A stretch of DNA of 63,248 nucleotides from Oscillospiraceae bacterium (GTDB lineage Bacteria; Bacillota; Clostridia; Oscillospirales; Oscillospiraceae), in contig CADBKO010000010.1 in the NCBI GenBank assembly GCA_902795345.1, positions 1 to 63,248 of the forward strand. The letters are read 5' to 3'. The notes beneath the pieces are model-generated. The model did no database searches and had not been told where the DNA came from. It saw only the letters and a list, made by a program, of their open reading frames with translations. Position numbers and translations under genes: made by a program. Below, piece after piece: positions 9,217 to 17,243 of this stretch. The first letter of the stretch is position 1. Each line of letters starts with the position of its first letter.

Positions 9217-10317
9217 TCATTTTTCGAAGCTCTGATAGATGAGGTCCCGCAGTTTCGGATGGATTTCATCGAATACAGGGCCCATATTCAGCACATGCTG
9301 CACATAAAAGGCGCTGATTTTGTTCTTGGGGTCTATGATGCAGTAGGCGCCGGCTGCGCCGTCCCAGCCGAATTCCCCAACAGGGCTGCAGCCTCCGTCC
9401 TCCTGGTCGATCCTCGTCCGGACGCCCAGCCCGTAGCCATAACTGCGGAATCTGCCCCAGCGAAAGTCGAAGCCAGTCCTGCGGGAACCGTGGATGTGAT
9501 CCGTGCGCATGGCCTCAATGGTCTCCGGTTTCAGCAGCGGATAACCGTCCCGCCCCAGGCCACCGTTGGCAAGAGCTTCCGGCAGCAGGATATAGTCCTC
9601 CAGGGTGCTGCACATTCCCGCGCCGCCGGAATCATAGTCCGGCGAAAACTCGAATTTGTTGTCTCCCGGGCAGGGAACCGCGCCTTTTTTCTGCCCCTGC
9701 CATTCATACTGCGGGGCAAATCGTGCTTTCAAGGCGGCATCCGGATGGAAGCAGGTGCCCGTCATGCCCAGTGGTTCGATGATCTCCCGCCGCACCAGCT
9801 CGGCATAGCGGACGCCGGTCACGACTTCCATAACGGCGGCCAGAACATCGTGGCAGAGGCTGTAATAATAAGTATCACCCGGCTCGTCCACCAACGGCAT
9901 CCCGGCGATTTCCCGAACGATGCCCCGGGTCGTTCTGTCCCGCGCGCCGGTGATGCAGGGATGGAAGATGTCATAAGTCAGGCCGCCGCACATGGTAATA
10001 AGATGCTCCAGCAGCAGCGGCTTCTGAGCCTTTCTTTCATTCCCCGCCTCGTCCGCGATCACGAGCTGCGCGTATTCCGGGAGATAATCGGAAACCGGGT
10101 CCTCCAGCTTCAGTTTGCCCTGTTCCAAAAGGCGGCAGAACATGGTGGCGGTAAACAGCTTTGTGGCGGAATAGAGCCAGTATACATTGTCCTTGTCGGC
10201 GTTTACCAGCTTTTCAAATATGGTCTCCCGTCCCTGACGAAGTACGAAAGCGCACTGGGGGATCCCCCACTCCTCCGGGAGCTTTTCAAGATAATCCGAC
10301 AGCTTGGAAAAGTTCAT
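9217..10317 (-). CDS. Serine hydrolase of the beta-lactamase / penicillin-binding-protein-like family
   Basis: A 366-residue protein of the class C beta-lactamase-like fold, a family of esterases, D-aminopeptidases and transacylases acting through an active-site Ser. The SxxK motif is SATK (about residues 48-51). The second motif region reads YYSLCHDVLAA, where the usual Y-x-N has Leu in place of Asn, as in many clostridial members. No signal peptide or membrane anchor is seen, so a cytoplasmic small-molecule role is more likely than cell-wall work. It is the last gene of the operon with the SPT-like enzyme and the SDR (12-nt gap). The true substrate is unknown. Confidence 0.82.
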   Translation of the reverse strand: MNFSKLSDYLEKLPEEWGIPQCAFVLRQGRETIFEKLVNADKDNVYWLYSATKLFTATMFCRLLEQGKLKLEDPVSDYLPEYAQLVIADEAGNERKAQKPLLLEHLITMCGGLTYDIFHPCITGARDRTTRGIVREIAGMPLVDEPGDTYYYSLCHDVLAAVMEVVTGVRYAELVRREIIEPLGMTGTCFHPDAALKARFAPQYEWQGQKKGAVPCPGDNKFEFSPDYDSGGAGMCSTLEDYILLPEALANGGLGRDGYPLLKPETIEAMRTDHIHGSRRTGFDFRWGRFRSYGYGLGVRTRIDQEDGGCSPVGEFGWDGAAGAYCIIDPKNKISAFYVQHVLNMGPVFDEIHPKLRDLIYQSFEK

Positions 10318-10329
10318 GTTCCATCATCC

Positions 10330-11127
10330 TCACGAAGCGTACATCATGCCAAGGATACGGTTGGAGAGCGCGGCGGGCAGGAGCTTGAACAGAAGCGCCA
10401 GACACTTGTACCCGAAACCCACGGTATACAACGGCGCTATGCGTTTCTTCTCCGCCAGGCGGGCAACGAGCCGGCCGGCAAAGTCGGGGCTCATGCCGCC
10501 CCGCTCATCTTTTTCCATTTTAGCGACGCTGCGGGAGATAACGCCCTTGTAAACTTCGTCCCCCTCCGGGCATTTCCGGCGCACGTCGGTGAACCCGGTC
10601 TTCGTATCGCCGGGCATGATCGCCGCTGTGCTGATGCCGAATGGCCGAAGCTCGTTGGCAAGGGCCATCGTATAGCTGTTGATGCCAGCCTTGGAAACGG
10701 AATACCAGATCTGGAACGGAATGGGGGTCAGAGCGGCAAAGGAGCTGACATTGAGGATGCGCCCTCCTCCCTGACCGCGCATTTGGGGAATGACGGCTTT
10801 GCACATATTGGCCGTTCCGAACAGATTGACCTTGACCTGGGCTTCCGCTTCCCTATCCGGCGTGAATTCCGCAGCGCCGGAGATGCCGAACCCGGCACAG
10901 TTCACCAGCAGATCCAGCCGCCCGCTGCGGCCCGTGACTTCGTCCACCGCCCGACGGCATTCCCCGGCGTCGCTGACATCCGCCCGGACATGCTCAAAGC
11001 CGGAAGGTCCTTCCTGCCGCCGGGACAAAGTGAACACACGCCATCCCTTTGCCTGCAGCGCTTTGGCGCAGCTTAGGCCGATGCCGCTGCTGCCGCCGGT
11101 GACCAGTGCGACCTTTCGATCAGCCAT
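10330..11127 (-). CDS. Short-chain dehydrogenase/reductase
   Basis: A 265-residue NAD(P)-dependent SDR. The Rossmann glycine motif TGGSSGIG is at the N-terminus, NCAGFG follows, and the catalytic Ser and YSVSK (YxxxK) lie near residues 140-158. A C-terminal hydrophobic stretch (LALLFKLLPAALSNRILGMM) could be membrane-associated, as in 3-ketodihydrosphingosine reductases. It overlaps the upstream SPT-like gene by 8 nt, with its ribosome site GGGGAG inside that gene, so translation is probably coupled. Reduction of the 3-keto long-chain base made by the upstream enzyme is the natural inference, but SDR specificity cannot be read from sequence. Confidence 0.88.
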   Translation of the reverse strand: MADRKVALVTGGSSGIGLSCAKALQAKGWRVFTLSRRQEGPSGFEHVRADVSDAGECRRAVDEVTGRSGRLDLLVNCAGFGISGAAEFTPDREAEAQVKVNLFGTANMCKAVIPQMRGQGGGRILNVSSFAALTPIPFQIWYSVSKAGINSYTMALANELRPFGISTAAIMPGDTKTGFTDVRRKCPEGDEVYKGVISRSVAKMEKDERGGMSPDFAGRLVARLAEKKRIAPLYTVGFGYKCLALLFKLLPAALSNRILGMMYAS

Positions 11128-12298
11128 CGTACTCCCCGACGACTTCCTTCATGACGTCCATAGCTTCGTCCAGCAGTTCCTTCGTATGGGTCGCCATGAT
11201 GCTGCAGCGGAGCATGCATCCGTCCGCAGGCGCGGCGGGGGGAAGCACGGTGTTGACGTAAACGCCCTTGTCATAGAGTTCTGTGGCGATCTTCAATGTT
11301 CGGATCGCGTCGTAGGTGAAAATGGGAACGATGGGGGTGATCCCCTCCCGGATGCGCATGCCGCGTGCCTTCAAGCCTTCCCGCATGTAATCGCTCAGCT
11401 CCCGCAGGTGGGCCACCCGCTCCGGTTCCGCTTCCAGCTTGCGCAGCGCAGCCAGGGCCGTGGCGCAGGAAGCGGGGGTGATGGACGCGGCGAACATGAA
11501 GGGCCGGGAATTATGCCGGATGTAATCAATGACCTTCTGCGGTCCGGCGGCGTAACCGCCCAGGCTGGCCAGAGACTTGGAGAAGGTGCCCATATAGATG
11601 TCAACCTGATCTTCCAGGCCGAAATAGCTGGCAGTTCCGCGCCCACCTTCGCCAATTACGCCGAGAGCGTGGGCGTCGTCCACCATCACTCTTGCCCCGT
11701 ATTCCTTTGCCAGGCGACAGATCTCCGGCAAGTTGCAGAGGTCAGCGCCCATGCTGAATACGCCGTCAGTGACGATCAGGATGCCGGCAGTATCCGGGAC
11801 CGATTTCAGCTTCTGCTCCAGGTCCGCCATATCATTGTGGCGGTAACGGAGCATTTTCCCGTAGCTCAGCTTGCATCCGTCATAGATGCTGGCATGGTTG
11901 TCTCTGTCGCAGATCACATAGTCGTTCCGGCCCACCAGCGCGCTGATGATGCCCAGGTTGGTCTGAAAACCGGTAGGAAGCGTGGTCACCGCTTCTTTTC
12001 TCAGGAATTTCTTAAGCTCGTCCTCCAGCTCGATGTGCAGTTGGAGCGTTCCGTTCAGGAGGCGGGAACCGCTGCAGCCGGTGCCGTATTCCCGCAGCGC
12101 CTTCAAACCGGCCTCCATCACGTCCGGATCGGTGGTCAGCCCCAGATAATTGTTGGAACCCAGCATGATGCGCCGTTTGCCTTCCATAATGACTTCCGTA
12201 TCCTGGCGGGATTGCAGCTCCCGGAAATACGGAAAGATGCCCATGGCCTTGTACTCGTCAGCCAGCTTATAGTCCGCGCATTTCTGAAACAGATCCAT
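11120..12298 (-). CDS. Alpha-oxoamine synthase, serine palmitoyltransferase-like
   Basis: A PLP enzyme of about 392 residues in the alpha-oxoamine synthase family, which condenses an amino acid with an acyl-CoA or acyl-ACP. Visible motifs are GSNNYLGLT, TGFQTNLG, DNHASIYDG (ring-stacking His), DDAHALG, and the PLP lysine in GTFSKSLASLGGY. Near the end is LRCSIMATHT, which resembles the M/T-A-T-H-T segment of bacterial serine palmitoyltransferases more than BioF or Kbl. The start at 12298 has AAAGG 9 nt upstream; an ATG slightly upstream sits almost at the predicted transcription start. It is the first gene of a three-gene operon with an SDR and a serine hydrolase. No other biotin or threonine-degradation gene is nearby. 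BioF- or Kbl-like activity remains the alternative. Confidence 0.8.
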   Translation of the reverse strand: MDLFQKCADYKLADEYKAMGIFPYFRELQSRQDTEVIMEGKRRIMLGSNNYLGLTTDPDVMEAGLKALREYGTGCSGSRLLNGTLQLHIELEDELKKFLRKEAVTTLPTGFQTNLGIISALVGRNDYVICDRDNHASIYDGCKLSYGKMLRYRHNDMADLEQKLKSVPDTAGILIVTDGVFSMGADLCNLPEICRLAKEYGARVMVDDAHALGVIGEGGRGTASYFGLEDQVDIYMGTFSKSLASLGGYAAGPQKVIDYIRHNSRPFMFAASITPASCATALAALRKLEAEPERVAHLRELSDYMREGLKARGMRIREGITPIVPIFTYDAIRTLKIATELYDKGVYVNTVLPPAAPADGCMLRCSIMATHTKELLDEAMDVMKEVVGEYDG

Positions 12299-12356
12299 CT
12301 TTTCCAGCCTTTCTGTATATACATAGATTCGGTAAATCGAGTTGTCCATTTCTGTG

Positions 12357-12385
12357 AGTATAGCGCAGATGCCCGCCCTTGTCAA
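12357..12385 (-). promoter_or_regulatory. Strong sigma-A promoter of the SPT-like operon
   Basis: On the minus strand, TTGACA (12385-12380), a 17-nt spacer and TATACT (12362-12357), about 60 nt before the chosen start. Confidence 0.75.
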
Positions 12386-12396
12386 ATCACATTAAA

Positions 12397-13668
12397 TCAA
12401 TGATTACCATTCTCTTTTGCAGTTTCCCTGAGCAGAGAACTCCAGATCAGCCAGAAAAAAGCGTCGTTTGCAGGCATTCCGATCCCGAACAGAGACGCAG
12501 CCAGATAAGCGGCAAGAGCACTGTGCAAAGCGACGGAAGCATCGGAATCTCTCCGGACGGAACGGACAAGTGTCAGGAACATGGCTCCTGCCAGAAGCAG
12601 CAGCGCGGGAAGGCCTTGATTGACCAGGACATTCAAAGGCTCGCAGTGGGCACAGTCGATGGTGCGGCGGATGATCGAGCCGTCCGCCGCCGCCTTTACG
12701 AAAGCAAGCCCCCGCTCCCCCAGCGTGTCGGGCCCGCCCCCCAGCAGGGGACGTTCCCTGACCAGCTTCCAGACTTTCTTCCAGATGTAGATGCGGCCGC
12801 TCCCGAAAGAATCCTCCGCCCGTCCGTGCAGGAGCGCATGGAGTTCCCCGCCGGTGCCGGGCATCGGAGCAAGATAGACAACCAGCAAAATGCCGATGCA
12901 GATAAGGGCGAGGATCGCCCACGATAACCGTCTCCCCTTTCTGCCCAGCGGAAGCGCAGCAGGCAGGCAGAAAATCACGCTTGCGGCTGCCCCCAGGAGG
13001 CCGCCTCTTATCCCGGAGGCGATCAGCACAGCCAGACACAGGAGGCTGATGAGCCCACAGAGCCAGCTTTTCTTGCGGATAGCCAGCGGCCATAAAAAGG
13101 CAAAGCCGGTGCCGAGCACGCAGGCTGTCAGGTCCGCATTTCCAGTCAGCGAGAGAAAAGCGCCGTTATACGCCTTTTCCCGCCCGGACCAGCGAAGGGG
13201 CTCGGGATAAAGGCGGAGCGGATTCAGGTCAAAGAATTGCAGGAGAGCTACAAGACAAAAGACTCCCAGCGCAGCCGCCGTGATCCAGGTGGGGAATCGG
13301 GTATTATCCCCATAGCGGCTCAGCAGCAGGAAAGAAGCGCAATACAGCGTGATGGTGATGAACCCGTCGCAGCGTTCTCCCCCGAGGAACGCGATCCCTT
13401 TCCACGGGGAACACGCGGCGCTGAGAAGGCTCCAGGCCCAATAGGCCAGGATAAGATATTGGACGATATTCCAGCTGCCGCCGGGCAGCTTCTTTCGCAG
13501 AAACAGGACGAAAAAGGCAAGGAGAAACAGCCCCGTCAAGAAACTAAAGACGGCGAATTTCGTCTCCACGATGTTCCGATAGCCCGCAGGAGATACGGCC
13601 AGCAGGAACAGGGAGCACATCAGTATCTTGTATAGGCCGCATAGGCGGCTGTGATCCAGCTTTTTCAT
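12397..13668 (-). CDS. O-antigen ligase (Wzy/WaaL)-like polytopic membrane protein
   Basis: A 423-residue integral membrane protein with about ten or more hydrophobic segments and one larger extracytoplasmic loop. That loop contains GSGRIYIWKKVWKLVRERPLLGGGPD and AHCEPLNVLVNQG, the pattern of the Wzy_C O-antigen ligase/polymerase domain. Members polymerise or transfer undecaprenyl-linked glycans at the outer face of the membrane. ATG at 13668 is chosen, giving MKKLDHSRL; the ribosome site is weak. It follows sigE by 65 nt on the same strand, where sigG often stands in other clostridia. Its own substrate is unknown. Confidence 0.82.
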   Translation of the reverse strand: MKKLDHSRLCGLYKILMCSLFLLAVSPAGYRNIVETKFAVFSFLTGLFLLAFFVLFLRKKLPGGSWNIVQYLILAYWAWSLLSAACSPWKGIAFLGGERCDGFITITLYCASFLLLSRYGDNTRFPTWITAAALGVFCLVALLQFFDLNPLRLYPEPLRWSGREKAYNGAFLSLTGNADLTACVLGTGFAFLWPLAIRKKSWLCGLISLLCLAVLIASGIRGGLLGAAASVIFCLPAALPLGRKGRRLSWAILALICIGILLVVYLAPMPGTGGELHALLHGRAEDSFGSGRIYIWKKVWKLVRERPLLGGGPDTLGERGLAFVKAAADGSIIRRTIDCAHCEPLNVLVNQGLPALLLLAGAMFLTLVRSVRRDSDASVALHSALAAYLAASLFGIGMPANDAFFWLIWSSLLRETAKENGNH

Positions 13669-13733
13669 ACCCGCATGATACCACATCCGAAAGGCAGGAA
13701 GCAATACTGCCGGGTATCCACGGCAGCATGGAC

Positions 13734-14438
13734 TCAGCCGATCTCCTGGAGGATCTCGTGCCGAAGTCTGGCGATGATGCGCTTTTCCAGCCTGGATATG
13801 TAGCTTTGAGAGATGCCGAGAGAATCCGCCACTTCTTTTTGGGTCTGCTCCTTCCCCCCTTCCAGTCCGAAGCGCAGCTTCACGATCTTTCTTTCCCTCC
13901 CGGGCAGCTTTTCCACGGCCCGGCGCAGGATGGTCCGGTCCGTCTCCTCTTCCAGTGGCTGCATCACGCTGTCCGCTTCCGTCCCCAAAACCTCGCTGAG
14001 AAGGAGCTCGTTGCCGTCATAATCCGTATTGATGGGCTCGTCCAGGCTGATCTCGCTCTTTTGGTTGGACAGCTTTCTCAGGAACATTAGGATCTCGTTT
14101 TCGATGCAGCGGGAGGCATAGGTAGCCAGCTTGATCTTTTTGTCCGGATCGAAGCTGTCCACCGCCTTGATCAGCCCGATGGTGCCGATGCTGATCAGGT
14201 CCTCCAACCCCACGCCCGTATTCTCGAATCGCTTGGCCACATAGACGACGAGGCGCAGATTCCGCTCGATGAGAGTGGGCTTCACGGAGCTGTCCGCCCG
14301 CCGCAGCCGCTCCAGACATTCTTCCGTTTCCGCCCGGCTCAAAGGCGGCGGCAAACCCTCCGAGCCGCCCACATAATAGACAGGCCGGCCGAATTTTCCG
14401 GAAAGCAGTTTCCTGAACAGTTTTTGAAACAGACCCAT
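13734..14438 (-). CDS. sigE: RNA polymerase sporulation sigma factor SigE
   Basis: The early mother-cell sigma factor of endospore formation, 234 residues. It keeps the pro-region followed by [14 protein letters not shown], near which SpoIIGA cuts. Region 2 reads [37 protein letters not shown] and [19 protein letters not shown]. Region 4 reads [21 protein letters not shown]. These match SigE rather than SigG, SigF or SigK. A GGGGGGAG ribosome site precedes the ATG. The gene follows spoIIGA by 13 nt, the classical spoIIG operon. A weak hairpin lies after its stop. Confidence 0.97.
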   Translation of the reverse strand: MGLFQKLFRKLLSGKFGRPVYYVGGSEGLPPPLSRAETEECLERLRRADSSVKPTLIERNLRLVVYVAKRFENTGVGLEDLISIGTIGLIKAVDSFDPDKKIKLATYASRCIENEILMFLRKLSNQKSEISLDEPINTDYDGNELLLSEVLGTEADSVMQPLEEETDRTILRRAVEKLPGRERKIVKLRFGLEGGKEQTQKEVADSLGISQSYISRLEKRIIARLRHEILQEIG

Positions 14439-14451
14439 TATTCTCCCCCCT

Positions 14452-15249
14452 TCATATCCCGTCCCCGCCGATGATGGCGTCACAGCCTTCACATTCGATC
14501 TTCTCCCGGCTGAACACCACGCGGCAGGGTCCCAGTGCCTGTCCGTCCTGGTAGACGGCGCTTGCCTTTCCTGCGCGTGCCAATGTGCTTCCGTTCACCG
14601 TGCGCAGCGGAATGAGGGTGAAGCCTTTCCCCAGCCTTTCCAGTCTTGTTTCAGGCGCTTCGTTCACCGTTTGCGCCAGAATGTTCCGTTGTTCTTCTGT
14701 GAACAGCGGCGCAAGCTGCCCTTCGGAGGAAATGATCACCGGTTTTCCGCTGAAGGGATCGGTAAGCCGGTCCCCCGTATCCTGCAGCGCCGTCAGGGTA
14801 GTCCGGCCGCCTTCTCCGATCAGGAGCAGCTTGCATTTACCTCCCCGCACCCCCGAGAATCGGAAGGGCAGCGCGCAGACGCCCAGGCTGACCCCGGCTG
14901 AAAACACCAGAGCCCTGGCCGTCGCCTTTCCCGCCGCCAGCGTCACCGCCGCCGCTACGCCGCCATAGACCGCGCAGAGGAAAAGGTATGCCAGCGCAGG
15001 CCGCCACAGCCGCTTTTCGCCGCCGTAAGACGCCAGCAGCATCAAGGCAAGGGACGCCGCCTTTCCAGCCAGCGTCGCCGCCAGGGGCACGAAGAGGGCA
15101 AGCAGCGTATAAGCGCCGCCGATCACCCCGGCCAGAAGCAGGCGAAAGGGCCTCCGCCGGATGCCGCACAGCTTTCCCGCCGCCCACAGCAGCACGGTGT
15201 CCGCAATCAGTTCCAGCCAGAAAAGGCTGTCCAAATAAAGCACCCTCAT
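14452..15249 (-). CDS. spoIIGA: SpoIIGA, sigma-E processing peptidase
   Basis: The membrane-embedded aspartic peptidase that activates pro-sigma-E in the mother cell, 265 residues. The N-terminal half has about five transmembrane segments, starting [21 protein letters not shown]. The soluble C-terminal half holds the aspartate motif [19 protein letters not shown] (DTG) and ends with CDAIIGGD, as in the family. It is followed by sigE. No Shine-Dalgarno sequence precedes the ATG, and the start codon lies in one arm of a 12-bp inverted repeat, described separately. Confidence 0.95.
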   Translation of the reverse strand: MRVLYLDSLFWLELIADTVLLWAAGKLCGIRRRPFRLLLAGVIGGAYTLLALFVPLAATLAGKAASLALMLLASYGGEKRLWRPALAYLFLCAVYGGVAAAVTLAAGKATARALVFSAGVSLGVCALPFRFSGVRGGKCKLLLIGEGGRTTLTALQDTGDRLTDPFSGKPVIISSEGQLAPLFTEEQRNILAQTVNEAPETRLERLGKGFTLIPLRTVNGSTLARAGKASAVYQDGQALGPCRVVFSREKIECEGCDAIIGGDGI

Positions 15250-15278
15250 ACCCGCATTGTACGAGCATGAGGGTGCTT
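15238..15278 (-). promoter_or_regulatory. Inverted repeat spanning the spoIIGA promoter and start codon
   Basis: Perfect 12-bp arms (15238-15249 and 15267-15278) flank a 17-nt loop containing a minus-strand TACAAT (15261-15256). A Spo0A-box-like CGTCGAA (one mismatch to TGTCGAA) lies just upstream near 15283-15289. The ATG of spoIIGA is in the proximal arm. Confidence 0.5.
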
Positions 15279-15306
15279 TGTCCGTCGAAAGAAAGACGGT
15301 GCCCGC

Positions 15307-15495
15307 TCAATCTCCGTCCGCCGTCTCCACAGCCTTGATCGCCTTTTCCAGCTTGGGGCGCGGCATCTCCCAAATATGGCCGCAGCCCAGGCAGCGCAGC
15401 CTGAAATCCATTCCCGCCCGCAGGACTTCGCAGCGGTCGCTGCCGCAGGGATGGCACTTCTTCATACGGAGCTTATCACCGGGAGATAATTCCAT
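15307..15495 (-). CDS. DUF951 family small zinc-ribbon-like protein
   Basis: A 62-residue conserved Firmicutes protein of unknown function. It has the DUF951 pattern: SPGDKLRMKKCHPCGS near the start, then LRCLGCGHIWEMPR with four Cys that could bind zinc. The start at 15495 is the only reasonable one. It lies upstream of spoIIGA on the same strand (57 nt) and divergent from the small ORF at 15552. In other Firmicutes it often sits near ychF, parB or rpsF, which are not in this window. Confidence 0.85.
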   Translation of the reverse strand: MELSPGDKLRMKKCHPCGSDRCEVLRAGMDFRLRCLGCGHIWEMPRPKLEKAIKAVETADGD

Positions 15496-15551
15496 GGTAT
15501 TCTCCTCACTTTCGGGCAGGATAGAGACAAACGAATCCGGGAGGCAAGAAT

Positions 15552-15917
15552 ATGCAGTGTATCATGAAAGCGCGTTTTGATTCCGTTGACGCGGCGGACC
15601 GGGCCGTTAGCCGGATCAGGAGCAAGGTCCCGCATCTGGAAGCGAAGGTCCTGAATAAGCCCCGGGGTTCTCTGCCGGCAGAAGCGCCTTATTCCGCTTC
15701 CGCGTATTTTCCCTGGCGGATCAACATGTCGGTCAACGACCGGGGACCCATGAACACGGAGCTGGGAAGCCGCGCCCTCTATACGTCGGACCTGATGGGC
15801 CTTCCGCTCTATCACGATGGCGAAGCCGAGGTGGAACTGAAGCTGGATGCACAGGATGTCCAGCGGACCAGGGCGATGGTCCGGAATATGGGCGGAGATC
15901 AAATCCGCATGCTCTAG
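15552..15917 (+). CDS. Conserved-looking small protein of unknown function
   Basis: A 121-residue soluble protein I do not recognise. It begins MQCIMKARFDSVDAADRAVSRIRS, a beta-alpha pattern like small ferredoxin-like domains, and ends VQRTRAMVRNMGGDQIRML. This suggests an N- and C-terminal alpha/beta fold around a central Pro- and Ser-rich stretch. No membrane segment or catalytic motif is seen. GGGAGG lies 7 nt before the ATG, which supports translation. It is divergent from DUF951. Confidence 0.7.
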   Translation: MQCIMKARFDSVDAADRAVSRIRSKVPHLEAKVLNKPRGSLPAEAPYSASAYFPWRINMSVNDRGPMNTELGSRALYTSDLMGLPLYHDGEAEVELKLDAQDVQRTRAMVRNMGGDQIRML

Positions 15918-16020
15918 CTCACTCTTTGGTCATTATAGCATCTTTGATGCTTGCAGGAAAGCATTCTCCGCGGTAAAATACGATATGTCCCGGTGATTTC
16001 TGCTGCGGAGGTCCTGTGCC

Positions 16021-16977
16021 GTGCTGCTTCTGTATATCGTCATTTTTCTGTTTCTGCTGATGTTCCTGTTCGCATGGGTGTTCTTCCGTAAAGCCTTCCA
16101 CCGCCCGCCCACCAAGGACCTGACGGAAAAGGAAGCGCTGATCACCTCCGAGTGGTTTTCCTATACCCCCCTGGTAGAACCGGCGCTGGACTGGTTTCAG
16201 GAACAGGCCTGGGAAACGATAGACACGACCGGCGCCGGCAGCTGCCCCTTGAAGGCGCTCTGGCTTCCGAAAAAGAACGCGAAAGCGTGCCTGGTGCTGC
16301 TGCACGGATATGGCGCGCTTCCGCAGAACATGAGCGTCGTCGCCCGCTGGGCTGCCAAACAGGGGTATTCCCTGCTGATACCCTACGAGCGGGCCCATGG
16401 AGCCAGCGGCGGCGAATACTGCACCCTCGGTCTTTTGGAGGCGGAGGACTGCCGCCTGTGGGCGGAAAAGGCTGTGGAACGATCTGACGACGGAACCTGT
16501 ATCTTCCTTCTGGGCAGCGGGATGGGCGGTTTTACCGCGCTCCATGCCCTGTCAAAATCGCTGCCCGCGGCTGTCCGCGGCGTCGTGTCGGACGGCGCAT
16601 ATGCCAGCCCCAGGGAAATGCTCCGCCGGGTCATGAAGGAAGAGATGCGCATGCGGGTCTTCCCTCTTTTGCAGATCGTGAACCTGTATGCCCGTATCCT
16701 CTGGAAAACGGGGCTCGGCAGCGTGGATCTTCGGGAGGCTCTCAAGGCGGAAGGAAACACCCCCATCCTGTTCATCCACGGAAAGAAGGATATGCGTATC
16801 CCCTATGCCTGGACGGAGGAAATGCACAAAGCCTGTGCTTCGAAGAAGTACCTCTATCTGTCCGAAAACGCCGGTCACGGTGCTTCCCCTCTGGCCGATA
16901 CGGACGCCTATTTCAAGCAGCTGAAGAAGTTCCTGGCGCCCCTGATTTCCGGAGCAAATTCTTCTCAAATGCCTTGA
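16021..16977 (+). CDS. Membrane-anchored alpha/beta hydrolase-fold protein lacking the usual nucleophile
   Basis: A 318-residue protein with one N-terminal transmembrane segment (LLLYIVIFLFLLMFLFAWVF) and an alpha/beta hydrolase domain. The oxyanion region LLHGYGA, the HGASGG motif, the acid in HGKKDMRIPY and the His in AGHGASPL are present. The nucleophile elbow reads LLGSGMGGF, placing Gly where the family has Ser (G-x-S-M-G). It may be inactive or use the shifted Ser. The start is GTG at 16021 with GGAGG 9 nt upstream. The following tRNA promoter overlaps its stop codon. Confidence 0.85.
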   Translation: MLLLYIVIFLFLLMFLFAWVFFRKAFHRPPTKDLTEKEALITSEWFSYTPLVEPALDWFQEQAWETIDTTGAGSCPLKALWLPKKNAKACLVLLHGYGALPQNMSVVARWAAKQGYSLLIPYERAHGASGGEYCTLGLLEAEDCRLWAEKAVERSDDGTCIFLLGSGMGGFTALHALSKSLPAAVRGVVSDGAYASPREMLRRVMKEEMRMRVFPLLQIVNLYARILWKTGLGSVDLREALKAEGNTPILFIHGKKDMRIPYAWTEEMHKACASKKYLYLSENAGHGASPLADTDAYFKQLKKFLAPLISGANSSQMP

Positions 16978-17002
16978 CATCCGCCATAAGCTGTGCTATT
17001 TT
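16974..17002 (+). promoter_or_regulatory. Promoter of tRNA-Ser
   Basis: TTGACA (16974-16979), 17-nt spacer, TATTTT (16997-17002). The -35 box overlaps the stop codon of the preceding gene. Confidence 0.6.
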
Positions 17003-17020
17003 ATAACAGCTGCGGCATTT

Positions 17021-17112
17021 GGAGAAGTACCCAAGAGGCCGAAGGGGCTCCCCTGCTAAGGGAGTAGGGCGTGTTGAGCGCCGCTCGGGTTCAAATCCCG
17101 ACTTCTCCGCCA
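17021..17112 (+). tRNA. tRNA-Ser (GCT)
   Basis: A 92-nt class II tRNA with acceptor stem ggagaag/cttctcc, anticodon loop containing GCT, a long variable arm (gtagggcgtgttgagcgcc), the T-loop ggttcaaatcc and an encoded CCA end. It reads AGC/AGU serine codons. Its own promoter lies upstream and a terminator immediately downstream. Confidence 0.95.
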
Positions 17113-17116
17113 TGAT

Positions 17117-17151
17117 CCCGGGATCGCATCAAGCGGTCCCGGGCTTTTTTT
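17117..17151 (+). terminator. Terminator of tRNA-Ser
   Basis: A cccggga/tcccggg stem followed by a run of seven T. Confidence 0.8.
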
Positions 17152-17182
17152 CATTTTCGCGGGATTCGCCGCAAAGGATGGA

Positions 17183-17211
17183 TTGACTTTCTCCCGCAAA
17201 GCAGTTACTAT
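17183..17211 (+). promoter_or_regulatory. Promoter of the MoaF-like gene
   Basis: TTGACT (17183-17188), 17-nt spacer, TACTAT (17206-17211), about 30 nt before the start codon. Confidence 0.6.
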
Positions 17212-17243
17212 AAAGAAAATAATATAATCTGGGAGGTATCCGT

